Source of the DNA: Actinoallomurus iriomotensis
GTDB taxonomy: Bacteria; Actinomycetota; Actinomycetes; Streptosporangiales; Streptosporangiaceae
DNA: 64,000 bases
Assembly: GCF_030269445.1 (NCBI RefSeq)
Contig: NZ_BSTJ01000003.1
Coordinates: 372,001 to 436,000, forward strand
Direction: 5' to 3'
Every line of letters starts with the position of its first letter. Within the stretch, counting starts at the first letter, position 1. Below, in pieces: positions 9,249 through 17,034 of the stretch. The notes beneath the pieces were generated by a model. It searched no databases. It was given only the letters and a program-made list of their open reading frames with translations, and had not been told where the DNA came from. The translations under genes were made by a program, and so were the position numbers.

Positions 9249-9401
9249 CCGGCCTGCGCCGCGACCTCCGCAGGCCCGGGCGCAGGCGACGAACGTGAAA
9301 CTTACTCATGAGTCAGTTGACCTCTTACCCGCTTGTTACGGATAAGTAAGGGACCCGGGTCAACCAGTCGCACCCGCCGGCCCGGGTGAAAGGAGCCCCC
9401 G

Positions 9402-9929
9402 ATGACCAGGTCCCTCGCCAGGCGTGTCGCGGCCGCCTCCACCGTCTTAGCGCTCGGCGGACTCGGCACGCTCGCCGTCCAGGCGCCCGCCCACGCCGCC
9501 GGCTTCTCGGCGGCCTACACCTGCAGCGTCCCGCTGTCCGGGTCGCAGACGGTCACCATCACCGGCACGCTGACCGCGTCCCCCAACCCGTCGACCGTGG
9601 GCACCGCCACCCACTTCGCGCTGCACATCTCCAACCTGAGCCTGTCCTCGCCGCTCGCCATCAACTCCTGGAGCGCGACCGCCGCCCTCAACGTGAGCGG
9701 GGCGCAGACCGCCTCGTTCTCGGTGACCGGCAGCGGCGGGTCCGTCCCCGCCAACCAGCCCATCACCGGCGACCTGAGCGGCGACTGGACGCCGACGGCG
9801 GCCGGCACGGACCAGATCCAGGGCGGCAACGTCACGGTCAAGGCATCGGTCTCGCTGCTCGGCACCCTGACCATCCCGTGCACCCCGAACAGCCCACGCC
9901 CCGTCGCCGAGACCCTGACCGTCAACTGA
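9402..9929 (+). CDS. Secreted beta-sandwich protein (DUF6801-like)
   Basis: A 175-residue protein with a clear Sec signal peptide (TRSLARRVAAAS, hydrophobic core, cleavage after APAHA near residue 32). The mature part is made of short strands rich in Thr, Ser, Gly and Val with two Cys (YTC and IPC) that probably form one disulfide. It resembles the DUF6801 family of actinobacterial exoproteins. A GAAAGGAG ribosome binding site precedes the ATG, and a perfect 16-bp hairpin follows the stop, so it is a monocistronic unit. Confidence 0.75.
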   Translation: MTRSLARRVAAASTVLALGGLGTLAVQAPAHAAGFSAAYTCSVPLSGSQTVTITGTLTASPNPSTVGTATHFALHISNLSLSSPLAINSWSATAALNVSGAQTASFSVTGSGGSVPANQPITGDLSGDWTPTAAGTDQIQGGNVTVKASVSLLGTLTIPCTPNSPRPVAETLTVN

Positions 9930-9943
9930 GCCCCACTCCCCCG

Positions 9944-9978
9944 GACGGCCCCACGGCGGCACGCCGTGGGGCCGTCCT
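9944..9978 (+). terminator. Rho-independent-type hairpin after the secreted protein gene
   Basis: Perfect 16-bp inverted repeat (GGACGGCCCCACGGCG and its complement) with a 3-nt loop, 14 bp after the stop codon. The T-tract is reduced to CTTT, as is common in high-GC actinomycetes. Confidence 0.8.
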
Positions 9979-10340
9979 TTGCGCACAGAGGCATTCCCGC
10001 GACGACCCGCGCATACGGTTCGGCGCGCCCTCGGCATGGGCGGATTGGCGGGAGCGGGGCTCGCCGGCACCGCGCACGCGGCGGCGGGCGCCTCTCCGGC
10101 GGCCGCCGCCGTCGCCGCGCACAAGTGCCGCAAGACCCCGGCCGACGATCCTCAAGCACGGCAAGAGCCGGGTCACGGCCAAGGTCCCGTACTCCCAGAC
10201 CGGCACGTACCGCAACACCTACGGCCGGTACCGCAGGGACTGCTCCGGCTTCGCCTCGATGGCCCGGGGCCCGCACACCTCGTACTGGACCGGCAGCCCG
10301 CTGGGCGTCTCCGAGGGCTGGAAGGACGCGCATGTCCACG
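9979..10340 (+). pseudogene. NlpC/P60-like peptidase gene, frameshifted and truncated
   Basis: The first ~55 codons encode a signal-peptide-like start (MRTEAFPRR, then GMGGLAGAGLAGTAHA). Near 10148 the recognisable coding shifts by one frame to read RVTAKVPYSQTGTYRNTYG followed by RRDCSGFASMA. The DCSGF motif carries the catalytic Cys of NlpC/P60-type cell-wall hydrolases, and the VPYSQ...YRxDCSGF context is typical of the actinobacterial secreted version. After GSPLGVSEGW the similarity ends, and the expected His and Asn/Asp catalytic region is missing. So the gene is both frameshifted and lacking its 3' half. No ribosome binding site is obvious. Confidence 0.65.
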
Positions 10341-10544
10341 CCGCACGGCGGCAGTCACGCACAGAAGCAGTACTGGTCGTGGCGCTCCATGGTGACCGGC
10401 ACGGTCGACGCGATCACCTTCACGGGCGCGCTCGCGGTCGCCGCCACCCTGACCGTCGCGGCGGTGCACGCGAGGTCACGTCAGCCGCATGCGACCACGC
10501 GGCCCGGCACGGTCGCCGTCGCCCCCCACCGCACGGCCGCGTGC

Positions 10545-10589
10545 GTCAATTTCAGATTGACGAGCGGCGATCGTCAATCTACGATTGAC
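10545..10589. promoter_or_regulatory. Two 17-bp palindromes at the start of the HTH-Clp_N gene
   Basis: GTCAATTTCAGATTGAC (10545-10561) and GTCAATCTACGATTGAC (10573-10589) share the pattern GTCAATNTNNGATTGAC and are 28 bp apart, nearly three helical turns. The second ends 2 bp before the ATG. This is a classical operator pair, most simply bound by the HTH of the downstream gene's own product. Confidence 0.75.
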
Positions 10590-10591
10590 GC

Positions 10592-11296
10592 ATGAGTCCA
10601 CTCAACATCAGCCTGGCCGACCTGATCGCCCGTCTCGACGAGGAACTCCCCGACGCCAACGACCTGGCCCGCATCAGCGAGGCGCAACTGCGTGCCCAGA
10701 CCCTGTCCGACCTCGCCGACCAGCTCGTCGGCCACTACGTCGGCAAGGCCAAGCAGTCCGGTGCGTCGTGGAGCGAGATCGGCGAGGCCATCGGGGTGTC
10801 CAAACAGGCCGCCCAGCAACGCCACGCGCCCGCCGCGTTCGAGCGGTTCACCGACCTGAACCGGCACACCATCGTGCTGGCGCAGGAGGCCGCCCGAACG
10901 CACAAGCACGACCTCATCGGCACCGAACACATCTTGCTCGGCCTGCTCGGCGAACCGCGGGGCCTGGCGTACGAGGTGCTGACGGCGAAGACCGAGTCGG
11001 AGCAACGCATCCGCGACGCGATCGAGGAAGCGATGCCGCCGGCCGGGAAGAAGGCGCTGCGAGGCCACATCGCGTTCGCGCCGGCGAGCAAGGAGGCCAT
11101 CGAACAGGCACGCCGCGCGTCGGCCGACCTCGGCCACGGCTGGGTCGGCACGGAACACACGCTGCTGGGCCTGATCCGCAGCGAGGAGAGCCCGGCCGCG
11201 CGGATCCTGCGCGACCTCGGCTTCACGTCGGACGAGCTGCACGAGACCGTCAGGACCGAGATCACCGAACGGCTCGCCGCGCGCGACACACAGTAA
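10592..11296 (+). CDS. Helix-turn-helix / Clp N-terminal domain protein
   Basis: A 234-residue two-part protein. Residues 1-80 are helical and include a helix-turn-helix (GASWSEIGEAIGVSKQAAQQR, about 58-78). Residues ~82-150 and ~158-230 are two Clp_N repeats, each with the hallmark (V/I)GTEH(I/T)LLGL motif found in the N-domain of ClpC/ClpA unfoldases. There is no ATPase domain, so it is not an unfoldase. Clp_N modules bind degradation substrates or adaptors; fused to a DNA-binding domain, this suggests a regulator responding to protein damage or delivered to Clp proteases. The two palindromes abutting the ATG suggest autoregulation and a short or absent 5' leader. Confidence 0.85.
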   Translation: MSPLNISLADLIARLDEELPDANDLARISEAQLRAQTLSDLADQLVGHYVGKAKQSGASWSEIGEAIGVSKQAAQQRHAPAAFERFTDLNRHTIVLAQEAARTHKHDLIGTEHILLGLLGEPRGLAYEVLTAKTESEQRIRDAIEEAMPPAGKKALRGHIAFAPASKEAIEQARRASADLGHGWVGTEHTLLGLIRSEESPAARILRDLGFTSDELHETVRTEITERLAARDTQ

Positions 11297-11524
11297 CGAA
11301 ACAAGCAGTCGCCGCGGCCGCATCTCCCGGTGCCGCCGGTCGACGGCCACGGACGACAGATCTCGTCCGAGCCGGGCACCGACCTGGTCGCGGCTGTGGA
11401 CGCGCGGTCGGCGAGACTCGCCGGAGGAGGAGCGGAGAACGCGGCCACGTCGATCGAGGTCTTCTTCCCCACCGCACTGTTCGCTCAGAGCCTCCGCGGC
11501 ACCCCACCCTGCGGCGCGGCCGCG

Positions 11525-12244
11525 TCAGTCCTCGATGCGGATGCGGACGCGCCGGAAGCCCTTGCCCTTGTTCTCCACCTTGGCGACGCGCAGCCGGCCG
11601 ATCTGGCGGGTCGACGCGACGTGGGTGCCACCGTCCGCCTGGGTGTCCAGGCCCACGATGTCGACGATGCGGACCTCCTCCACCTCCGGCGGGACGAGGT
11701 TCGTCGCGGTACGGATGATGTCGGGGATCTGGAACGCCTCCGCGCGCGGCAGCGACCGCACGTCGATGCGCCGGTCGGCGACGATCTCGGCGTTGCAGGC
11801 GTCCTCGACCGCCTCCTTGAAGCCGGGCGGCACCTCGGGCAGGTTGAAGTCCATCCGCGCGACGCCGGGCTCCATGTTGCCGCCCGTGACGAGGCAGCCG
11901 TAGTCGCGGAACACGACACCGCACAGAACGTGCAAACCCGAATGTGTCCGCATGAGGCTGGTGCGGCGTTCGTCCTCGATCGCGCCGTGCACCGTGATTC
12001 CCGCAGGTGGCAGCGGGTCGCCCTCCTCGGGAATCAGATAAAGGTCGTCGCCCTTCCGCACGCCGGCGATGCGCGTCTGGACTCCCTGCCACAGCAAGAC
12101 TCCAAGATCGGCCGGTTGTCCGCCTCCGCCTGGATAAAATGCGGAACGGTCGAGGACGATTCCGTCGGGACCGGACGAGAGCACTGTCGCATCCCATTCG
12201 CGAAGTGTCTGGTCGGTCAGCTCAAGTCGGTGCGTCGTCGCCAT
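11525..12244 (-). CDS. Alanyl-tRNA editing protein (AlaX-like)
   Basis: The 239-residue protein resembles the stand-alone editing domain of alanyl-tRNA synthetase, which hydrolyses Ser- or Gly-tRNA(Ala). Visible motifs are SAFYPGGGGQPADLG (about 34-48), the zinc-ligand pair H101-SGL-H105 in MRTHSGLHVL, and DGGTHVASTRQIG (204-216) with H208. In classical AlaX the fourth ligand is a Cys four residues before the last His; here that position is Asp. A second ATG 12 bases upstream is possible. The 228 bp between this gene and the HTH-Clp_N gene contain nothing I can support. Confidence 0.88.
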   Translation of the reverse strand: MATTHRLELTDQTLREWDATVLSSGPDGIVLDRSAFYPGGGGQPADLGVLLWQGVQTRIAGVRKGDDLYLIPEEGDPLPPAGITVHGAIEDERRTSLMRTHSGLHVLCGVVFRDYGCLVTGGNMEPGVARMDFNLPEVPPGFKEAVEDACNAEIVADRRIDVRSLPRAEAFQIPDIIRTATNLVPPEVEEVRIVDIVGLDTQADGGTHVASTRQIGRLRVAKVENKGKGFRRVRIRIED

Positions 12245-12294
12245 AACAAGGACCATAGGACGCCCGCTCGCCGGGCGCGGGTACAGGGGGCGGG

Positions 12295-13014
12295 ATGAGA
12301 CGACGCGTGATGAACAGCGTCGCCGCCGTCACCGCTCTCCTCGCGACGGCGGGGTGCGGTGGTGCGGCGGGCAGGGCACGGGCTGACAGTGCCCCGACCA
12401 AGGCGGCGCCACGTCGCGCGCCGATCGTGATGTTCCTCGGTGACAGCTACACGACCGGACGGCTCGGGCAGGTACCCGAGCTCACCTACGCCGCCGACAC
12501 CGCGCGCACGCTCGGCTGGCAGGTGATCCTCGGCGGCTACCGCGGCACCGGGTTCGTGGCCGTGGGCAGCGTCCACAAGAACTTCGCCGACCTGTTCACC
12601 GAGCAGCTCGCCTGGCGCCCGGCGCCCGACCTGGTGATCGTCTCGGGCGGCCACAACGACCGCAACCACCCGCCGGCGACGGTGGCCGGCGCGGCCCGGC
12701 AGCTGCTGACGACGATCCGGCAGACCTGGCCCGACACGCGCATGCTGCTCATGGGCCCGCTGTGGGGCAGCGGCGATCCGACGCCGAAGGTGGAGCGCAT
12801 CCGCGACGAGCTGGCCAATGTCGCGAGCGAACAGAACGTGCCGTTCGTCGACCCGCTGCGCGAGCGCTGGATCACCGGCGACCGCGTGCAGGGCACCGGC
12901 AACGCGCCGCTGTACATCCTGAGCGACGGCGTCCACCCGAGCACGGCCGGCGCCCGCTACATCGCCGGCCGTTTCGTGGCCGACCTCCGCGCGCTGAAGC
13001 TCGCCAAGCCATAG
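12295..13014 (+). CDS. SGNH/GDSL-family hydrolase, putative lipoprotein
   Basis: A 239-residue protein with a hydrophobic N-terminal segment ending in LLATAGCGG; Cys21 is a plausible lipidation site, though the -3 residue is Thr rather than the usual Leu. The hydrolase blocks are all present: FLGDSYTTG (nucleophile S51), the Gly/Asn oxyanion blocks GYRGTGF and SGGHND, and SDGVHPS with the catalytic Asp and His. Such enzymes are esterases or acyl/acetyl hydrolases acting on lipids or cell-wall polysaccharide outside the membrane. The gene is divergent from the AlaX-like gene with only 50 bp between them. Confidence 0.88.
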   Translation: MRRRVMNSVAAVTALLATAGCGGAAGRARADSAPTKAAPRRAPIVMFLGDSYTTGRLGQVPELTYAADTARTLGWQVILGGYRGTGFVAVGSVHKNFADLFTEQLAWRPAPDLVIVSGGHNDRNHPPATVAGAARQLLTTIRQTWPDTRMLLMGPLWGSGDPTPKVERIRDELANVASEQNVPFVDPLRERWITGDRVQGTGNAPLYILSDGVHPSTAGARYIAGRFVADLRALKLAKP

Positions 13015-13074
13015 GGTCAGCGCCCGGTTTCGAGACGGGCGCCGTGGTGATCCGCGGCGGCCCGGCTCACCGGC

Positions 13075-13407
13075 TTACCAGGGCCCGTACGGCCCGGAGG
13101 AGGACCCGCCCCGGCCGTACTGCCGGACCGCGGGACGCACGTCGGCGAGGTAGACCGCCGCCGCGATGAAGCCGATGATCGGCAGCATCTGGATGATCGA
13201 CACCAACTGCACCGCGCCGGCCAGGCCGAACAGCAGCGCGATCCCCAGAATGATCAACCAGAGCTGCTTGGTGAGCTTGCCCGCGGCCGAGTACGCGGCG
13301 GCCGGACGTCGTACGGCGTCGACGAACGCCCACACCTCGACGACGAACGCGGCGATCGCCACGGCCCAGAACAGGTAGGCCACGACCCCCTGGGCTCCAC
13401 TGATCAC
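13075..13407 (-). CDS. DUF2516 family membrane protein
   Basis: A 110-residue protein with two or three TM helices (about residues 4-28, 47-68 and 70-92) and the DUF2516 signature VWAFVDAVRRPAAAYSAAGKLTK in the loop. The GTG start is chosen because an AGGGAG ribosome binding site sits seven bases upstream. Its place after the XRE regulator and HbhA-like genes is the same as that of Rv0476 after Rv0474 and hbhA in Mycobacterium tuberculosis. Its function is unknown. The terminator between it and the HbhA-like gene suggests it also has its own promoter. Confidence 0.85.
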   Translation of the reverse strand: MISGAQGVVAYLFWAVAIAAFVVEVWAFVDAVRRPAAAYSAAGKLTKQLWLIILGIALLFGLAGAVQLVSIIQMLPIIGFIAAAVYLADVRPAVRQYGRGGSSSGPYGPW

Positions 13408-13518
13408 GGCTGACTCCCTGCGGTGGACGGCGCCGGAACGCCGCGACATTGCTTGACAGGCCCCAGCGTATGCGTTTTCCCCCGCGTCACGCCTCCCGTC
13501 ACGGACCGGGAGAACGCG

Positions 13519-13554
13519 CGACGGCCCGGGCGGGTCGCCCCGCCCGGGCCGTCG
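13519..13554 (-). terminator. Strong hairpin after the HbhA-like gene
   Basis: Perfect 16-bp stem (CGACGGCCCGGGCGGG and its complement) with a 4-nt loop, 41 bp beyond the stop codon of the HbhA-like gene. There is no T-run, which is normal for this GC content. Confidence 0.75.
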
Positions 13555-13595
13555 GTGACGCGGTCAGGACCGCGGTGACGTACGGCGTGGCGTCG

Positions 13596-13976
13596 TCAGT
13601 TACCGACCTTCTTGGAGGCGTCGCCGGCGGCCTTGGTGGCGGTACGCGCCGTCTGGCGCGCGGAGCCGGCGGCCGCACGTGCCTTGCGGACCGTGGCCTT
13701 GGCCGAGGCCTCGAGCTCCTGCGTGGCCTTCTGGCGGTCGACCCGGCTGACGATGCGCTTGCCGCGCTCGGCCAGCCCGTCGTACACCTCGGCGGCGCGG
13801 GCGCCCACCTGGGTCACGTACGCCACGGCGGCGCCGCCCAGGTCCTTGGGGTCGGTCTTCTCCTGGAGCCGGTTGATGCGGTCCGGCACCTCACGGATCT
13901 TCTCGACCGCGAAGTCGCCGGCGCCCGCGGCGGCGTAGAAGGCCTTGCTGTCCCGCAGCCTCTCGGTGATGGTCAT
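13596..13976 (-). CDS. HbhA-like protein (heparin-binding hemagglutinin family)
   Basis: A 126-residue helical protein. It starts MTITERLRDSKAFYAAAGAGDF, has a central long helix (AAEVYDGLAERGKRIVSRV), and ends in a Lys/Ala/Arg-rich tail (ASAKATVRKARAAAGSAR) like the lysine-rich C-terminus of mycobacterial HbhA. In mycobacteria HbhA is a surface adhesin also found on intracellular lipid inclusions; in a soil actinomycete a lipid-droplet or nucleic-acid-binding role is just as plausible. The start codon overlaps the stop of the XRE regulator gene by 4 bases (ATGA), so the two are translationally coupled. Confidence 0.75.
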   Translation of the reverse strand: MTITERLRDSKAFYAAAGAGDFAVEKIREVPDRINRLQEKTDPKDLGGAAVAYVTQVGARAAEVYDGLAERGKRIVSRVDRQKATQELEASAKATVRKARAAAGSARQTARTATKAAGDASKKVGN

Positions 13977-14380
13977 GTGCTCGTTCCTTCCGTCGGTGGG
14001 GTCGTGCGGATGACGGCTTCGGCGTCCGGTGCCGCCGCGCTCCCGGTTTCGTTGCGGAACGACTCGTAGATGTCGAGCAGGACCTGCTTCTGTCTCTCGG
14101 ACAGGCCCACGTCCGCGCGGATGGCGGCCTGGACGTCCGTGTCGGACTCACGCTCATCGAGGATCCCCGCCTGGACGTACAAGGCCTCGGCGGAGATGCG
14201 CAGACCCTTCGCGATCTGCTGCAGGATCTCCGCGCTCGGCTTTCGCAGCCCCCGCTCGATCTGGCTCAGGTACGGGTTGGAGACACCCGTGGCATCGGCC
14301 AGCTGCCGCAGCGAGACCTTGGCCCGCTGGCGCTGCTCCCGGATGTACTCCCCGATGGAGCCGACTTTGGAAGTCGCCAT
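13973..14380 (-). CDS. XRE-family helix-turn-helix regulator (Rv0474-like)
   Basis: A 135-residue regulator with a Cro/C1-type HTH at about residues 8-62 (SLRQLADATGVSNPYLSQIE and RGLRKPSAEILQQIAKGL). It is followed by an acidic region and a C-terminal helix SERQKQVLLDIYESFRNE. The start MATSKVGSIGEYIREQR is chosen over an upstream in-frame ATG because the latter would run into the operator-like repeats. It heads an operon with the HbhA-like gene, as Rv0474 does with hbhA. The four GCTTGC/GCAAGC half-sites just upstream are its likely autoregulatory target. Confidence 0.88.
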   Translation of the reverse strand: MATSKVGSIGEYIREQRQRAKVSLRQLADATGVSNPYLSQIERGLRKPSAEILQQIAKGLRISAEALYVQAGILDERESDTDVQAAIRADVGLSERQKQVLLDIYESFRNETGSAAAPDAEAVIRTTPPTEGTST

Positions 14381-14401
14381 GCCTCTACTGTGCGTCGCCC
14401 T

Positions 14402-14429
14402 GCTTGCTATTGCAAGCACGCTTGCAAGC
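14402..14429. promoter_or_regulatory. Inverted GCTTGC/GCAAGC repeats upstream of the XRE regulator
   Basis: GCTTGC-tatt-GCAAGC (14402-14417) is followed by the perfect palindrome GCTTGCAAGC (14420-14429), giving four half-sites within 28 bp, 21 bp upstream of the regulator's start. This looks like the binding site of an XRE dimer or tetramer. It also lies between the regulator and the end of the downstream hydrolase gene, so it serves only the regulator operon. Confidence 0.7.
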
Positions 14430-14464
14430 AGAGCGGCGTGAAACGAGTCACATCGCGTTCCCTG

Positions 14465-15892
14465 TCAGGTCGCGTGCCGGTGCTTGCGGGCGCGGGCGGC
14501 CTCGGCGGCGCCGAGCCGCCGTACGCTCAAGGTCTGGATCTTCGGTGGGTCCTGCGGGGTGAGCCGGATCTCGCAGCGCAGCGATCCGCGTACGCCCCTG
14601 ACCTCCCACACCGCGTGGGCCGGGGAGTCGGTGCGCAGGAGCGCGTCCGACGGTTCCAGCAGCGGGCCCACGTCCTCGATCAGGGTCCCGATCCGGTTGC
14701 GGCGGCGTGCCAGGTCGAGGTCCATCGCCACGTTCTCGGCCAGCCAGGCGCCGGCCAGCGCGCCGTCCCACTCTCGCAGCAGCCGCTCGACGACGGTCCT
14801 CGCCTCGGACGTCTCGGGCCACAGCTCCGCCGGGCCCGGCGGGTCCACGGCGGCCGCCAGGACGGTCCGCAGCGCCTCCTCCACCTTCTCGTGCGCCGAG
14901 ACGTACCGGGCGTTCGTCAGGTTGATGACGCCGAGACCGGTGGCCGGGTGCCAGCGCATGTGCGAGCCGAAGCCGGGGTATCCACCGCCGTGCGAGACGA
15001 CGGTCCCCCACTCGGGCTCATGGTGGATCACCAGGCCGTAGCCGTACCCGACCGGGCCGTGGGGCGCCGGCGGACGGGCACACTGGACCTGCTGCATCGC
15101 GCGGCGCGACGCGCGGCTCAGCGGGCCGGGGTCCTCGCCGTCGCGGGCGGGGAACGCGTCGGCGAGCCAGCGCACCCACAGGGCCAGGTCCTCGACCGTG
15201 CTGAACAGCCCGCCGATGGCCGAGAACACGCCCGGCTCGGAGAACGGCAGCGCCTGCCAGCGCCCGTCGAGCCGTACGTGTCCGGTCGCGACGCCGCCCG
15301 GGGCCTTCACCGACGTGTCGTAGCCGGTCGAGGTCAGCCCCAGCGGGTGGATCAGGTGATCCCGCACGAACCCCTGGAAGCACTCCCCCGAGGCGGCCTC
15401 GACCACGCGGCCCAGGATGGCGTACCCGAGGTTGGAGTACTCGTAGGCGGTGCCCGGGGTGCTGACGAAGCGGAGGCCGCTCGCCAGGAGCCGCCCGAAC
15501 TCCTCCCGGCTCATCGACTCCTGCCGGTCCGCCCACGGGTCGTCGGTGGGCAGCCCGGCCGACATCGACAGCAGCATCTCCACGGTGATCTGCGGGGAGT
15601 CCGACGTCGGCAGCCGTACGGCGGCGAACTCCGGCACGTGGCGGCTCACCGGGTCGGCGAGGCACAGCGCGCCGCGCTCGGCCAGCAGCAGGACCGCGGC
15701 GGCGGTGAAGCTCTTGGACATCGACGCGATGCGGAACGCCGTCGACGGGTCCGGACGCCGGCCGCCGTCACCGATCACGCCGTGACCGGCCGCGTGCACG
15801 AGCCCGGTACGGTCCACCACGCCGTAGGCGATGCCCAGGGCGGCGTCCTCGTCCACCACCGAGCGGAGCAACGCGTCGACGTCCTCGATCAT
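14465..15892 (-). CDS. Serine hydrolase, class C beta-lactamase/AmpH-like fold
   Basis: A 475-residue cytoplasmic-type serine hydrolase. The active-site Ser-x-x-Lys is SMSK at 57-60, the Tyr motif is YSN (AYEYSNLGYAI), and the third motif is HGG (SHGGGYPGFG). A C-terminal extension of ~120 residues follows the catalytic domain. There is no signal peptide, so it is more likely an esterase or D-aminopeptidase-like enzyme than a secreted beta-lactamase. The ATG has a GAAGGGGAA ribosome binding site; upstream in-frame codons overlap the zinc peptidase gene, whose stop is only 10 bp away, so the two are probably co-transcribed. Confidence 0.88.
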   Translation of the reverse strand: MIEDVDALLRSVVDEDAALGIAYGVVDRTGLVHAAGHGVIGDGGRRPDPSTAFRIASMSKSFTAAAVLLLAERGALCLADPVSRHVPEFAAVRLPTSDSPQITVEMLLSMSAGLPTDDPWADRQESMSREEFGRLLASGLRFVSTPGTAYEYSNLGYAILGRVVEAASGECFQGFVRDHLIHPLGLTSTGYDTSVKAPGGVATGHVRLDGRWQALPFSEPGVFSAIGGLFSTVEDLALWVRWLADAFPARDGEDPGPLSRASRRAMQQVQCARPPAPHGPVGYGYGLVIHHEPEWGTVVSHGGGYPGFGSHMRWHPATGLGVINLTNARYVSAHEKVEEALRTVLAAAVDPPGPAELWPETSEARTVVERLLREWDGALAGAWLAENVAMDLDLARRRNRIGTLIEDVGPLLEPSDALLRTDSPAHAVWEVRGVRGSLRCEIRLTPQDPPKIQTLSVRRLGAAEAARARKHRHAT

Positions 15893-15902
15893 CCGTTCCC
15901 CT

Positions 15903-16868
15903 TCACGAAACGTCGGCGGCCGAGACCGTCCAGGTGTTGCACGCCGACAGCACGCCCTGGCGATAGCCGCGGACCACCCAGCCGGCGTAGTGCCGCCCGG
16001 AACCATGGTCACGCAGGTCGGGCCGTGACTCGTCGTCGCCGCGCGCCCGGTTGTCGTCGATCATCGCCTCGTACTGCTTGCGGGTCATCGGCAGGGTGCG
16101 GCGCTCGGCGGACAGGAAGGCGCCCGCGAAGCACTGCGCCTGCAGCTCGATCCGCCGGCTCGCCTCAGCGCGGGCGTCCGTCTCGTCCGACGCCATGAGC
16201 TCGTGGCCGTACTCCAGGATCCCCGCGTCCTCCTGCACGTGGTGACCGTACTCGTGCGCGATGACCCGGGCGTACACCGCGTAGTGCGACACCGGCTCGC
16301 CGCCCGCGGTGTCCACGACGTTGCTCAGGCCGACGTACATCGTGTCGTTGGCCGGACAGTAGAACGCCGATGCGCCGGGCGCGGGGTACGAACCGCACGG
16401 GCTGCTGCCGGGCAGACTCCAGAAGACGCGCTGCGGCGCGGTGAAGCCCGGGACGCCGGCCTTGGCGAACTGCCGCTCCCACGCCTGGTCCAGGCAGTCG
16501 GACAGAGTGTCGAGGAACCGCCGCATCGACGCCTCGTCATGCTCGGCGATCTTGGGCAGCCGGCACTCGATCCGGGGCAGGGTCCCGCTGACGTACAGGG
16601 GGCCGGAGAGCGCGGCGGTCCGGCTGCCCGACCGCAGGCGTGACCTGTCGCCGCCGGTCCCGGCCTTCGAGTCGCCGCCGGCCAGCGAGTACCCGAGGAC
16701 CGCCACGACGAACAGCGCCGCCATCCCGCCCAGAGTGGCGAGGACGACCCCCGTCGCCGTGCGCCGCGGCCGGCGGGCCGGCCGGTGGTACCCGTAGTCC
16801 GGTGCCTGCGTGGACGGCCCGCGGGACGCCTGGCCACTCTGCGAAGGCGATCGACGAGGATCTGCCAC
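15903..16868 (-). CDS. Neutral zinc metallopeptidase (YpfJ-like), membrane-anchored
   Basis: A 321-residue protein: an Arg/Pro-rich cytoplasmic N-terminus, one TM helix (about 41-63), then an extracytoplasmic putative zinc-peptidase domain. The motif HEYGHH (H205-E206-x-x-H209) and the context VIAHEYGHHVQEDAGI identify the family, and a later Glu (RRIELQAQCFAG) supplies the third ligand. Cys pairs suggest disulfides outside the cell. The substrate is unknown. The upstream gap to the divergent DUF2207 gene is 166 bp and A/T-richer near 16945-16975, which probably holds both promoters. Confidence 0.88.
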   Translation of the reverse strand: MADPRRSPSQSGQASRGPSTQAPDYGYHRPARRPRRTATGVVLATLGGMAALFVVAVLGYSLAGGDSKAGTGGDRSRLRSGSRTAALSGPLYVSGTLPRIECRLPKIAEHDEASMRRFLDTLSDCLDQAWERQFAKAGVPGFTAPQRVFWSLPGSSPCGSYPAPGASAFYCPANDTMYVGLSNVVDTAGGEPVSHYAVYARVIAHEYGHHVQEDAGILEYGHELMASDETDARAEASRRIELQAQCFAGAFLSAERRTLPMTRKQYEAMIDDNRARGDDESRPDLRDHGSGRHYAGWVVRGYRQGVLSACNTWTVSAADVS

Positions 16869-17034
16869 TCGCTTCCGTCCCTTCTCCCGGCCGTCCCCGG
16901 CGTGCCCAGCTCCCGTACGGGCAGGAGGCGACCGCGACCAGAATCATCGCATAGCAGAGAAAAAATGCATCACGGCCTACCCGCGCAGGTCATCCCTGTA
17001 TAGGACCGGCCGTTCCCCGGTACGCTGTGCGCCC

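Noticed and set aside
10332-10595. Small frame MSTPHGGSHAQK... with one possible TM segment after the NlpC pseudogene
   Set aside because: Overlaps the pseudogene and runs through both 17-bp palindromes; no ribosome binding site. Probably a chance frame.
11297-11524. Possible remnant gene in the gap between HTH-Clp_N and AlaX-like genes
   Set aside because: Both strands have short open frames, but no family motif, start signal or terminator could be supported.
14465-15892. Secreted beta-lactamase
   Set aside because: SxxK, YxN and HGG motifs are present, but there is no signal peptide or lipobox, so a resistance role is not supported.
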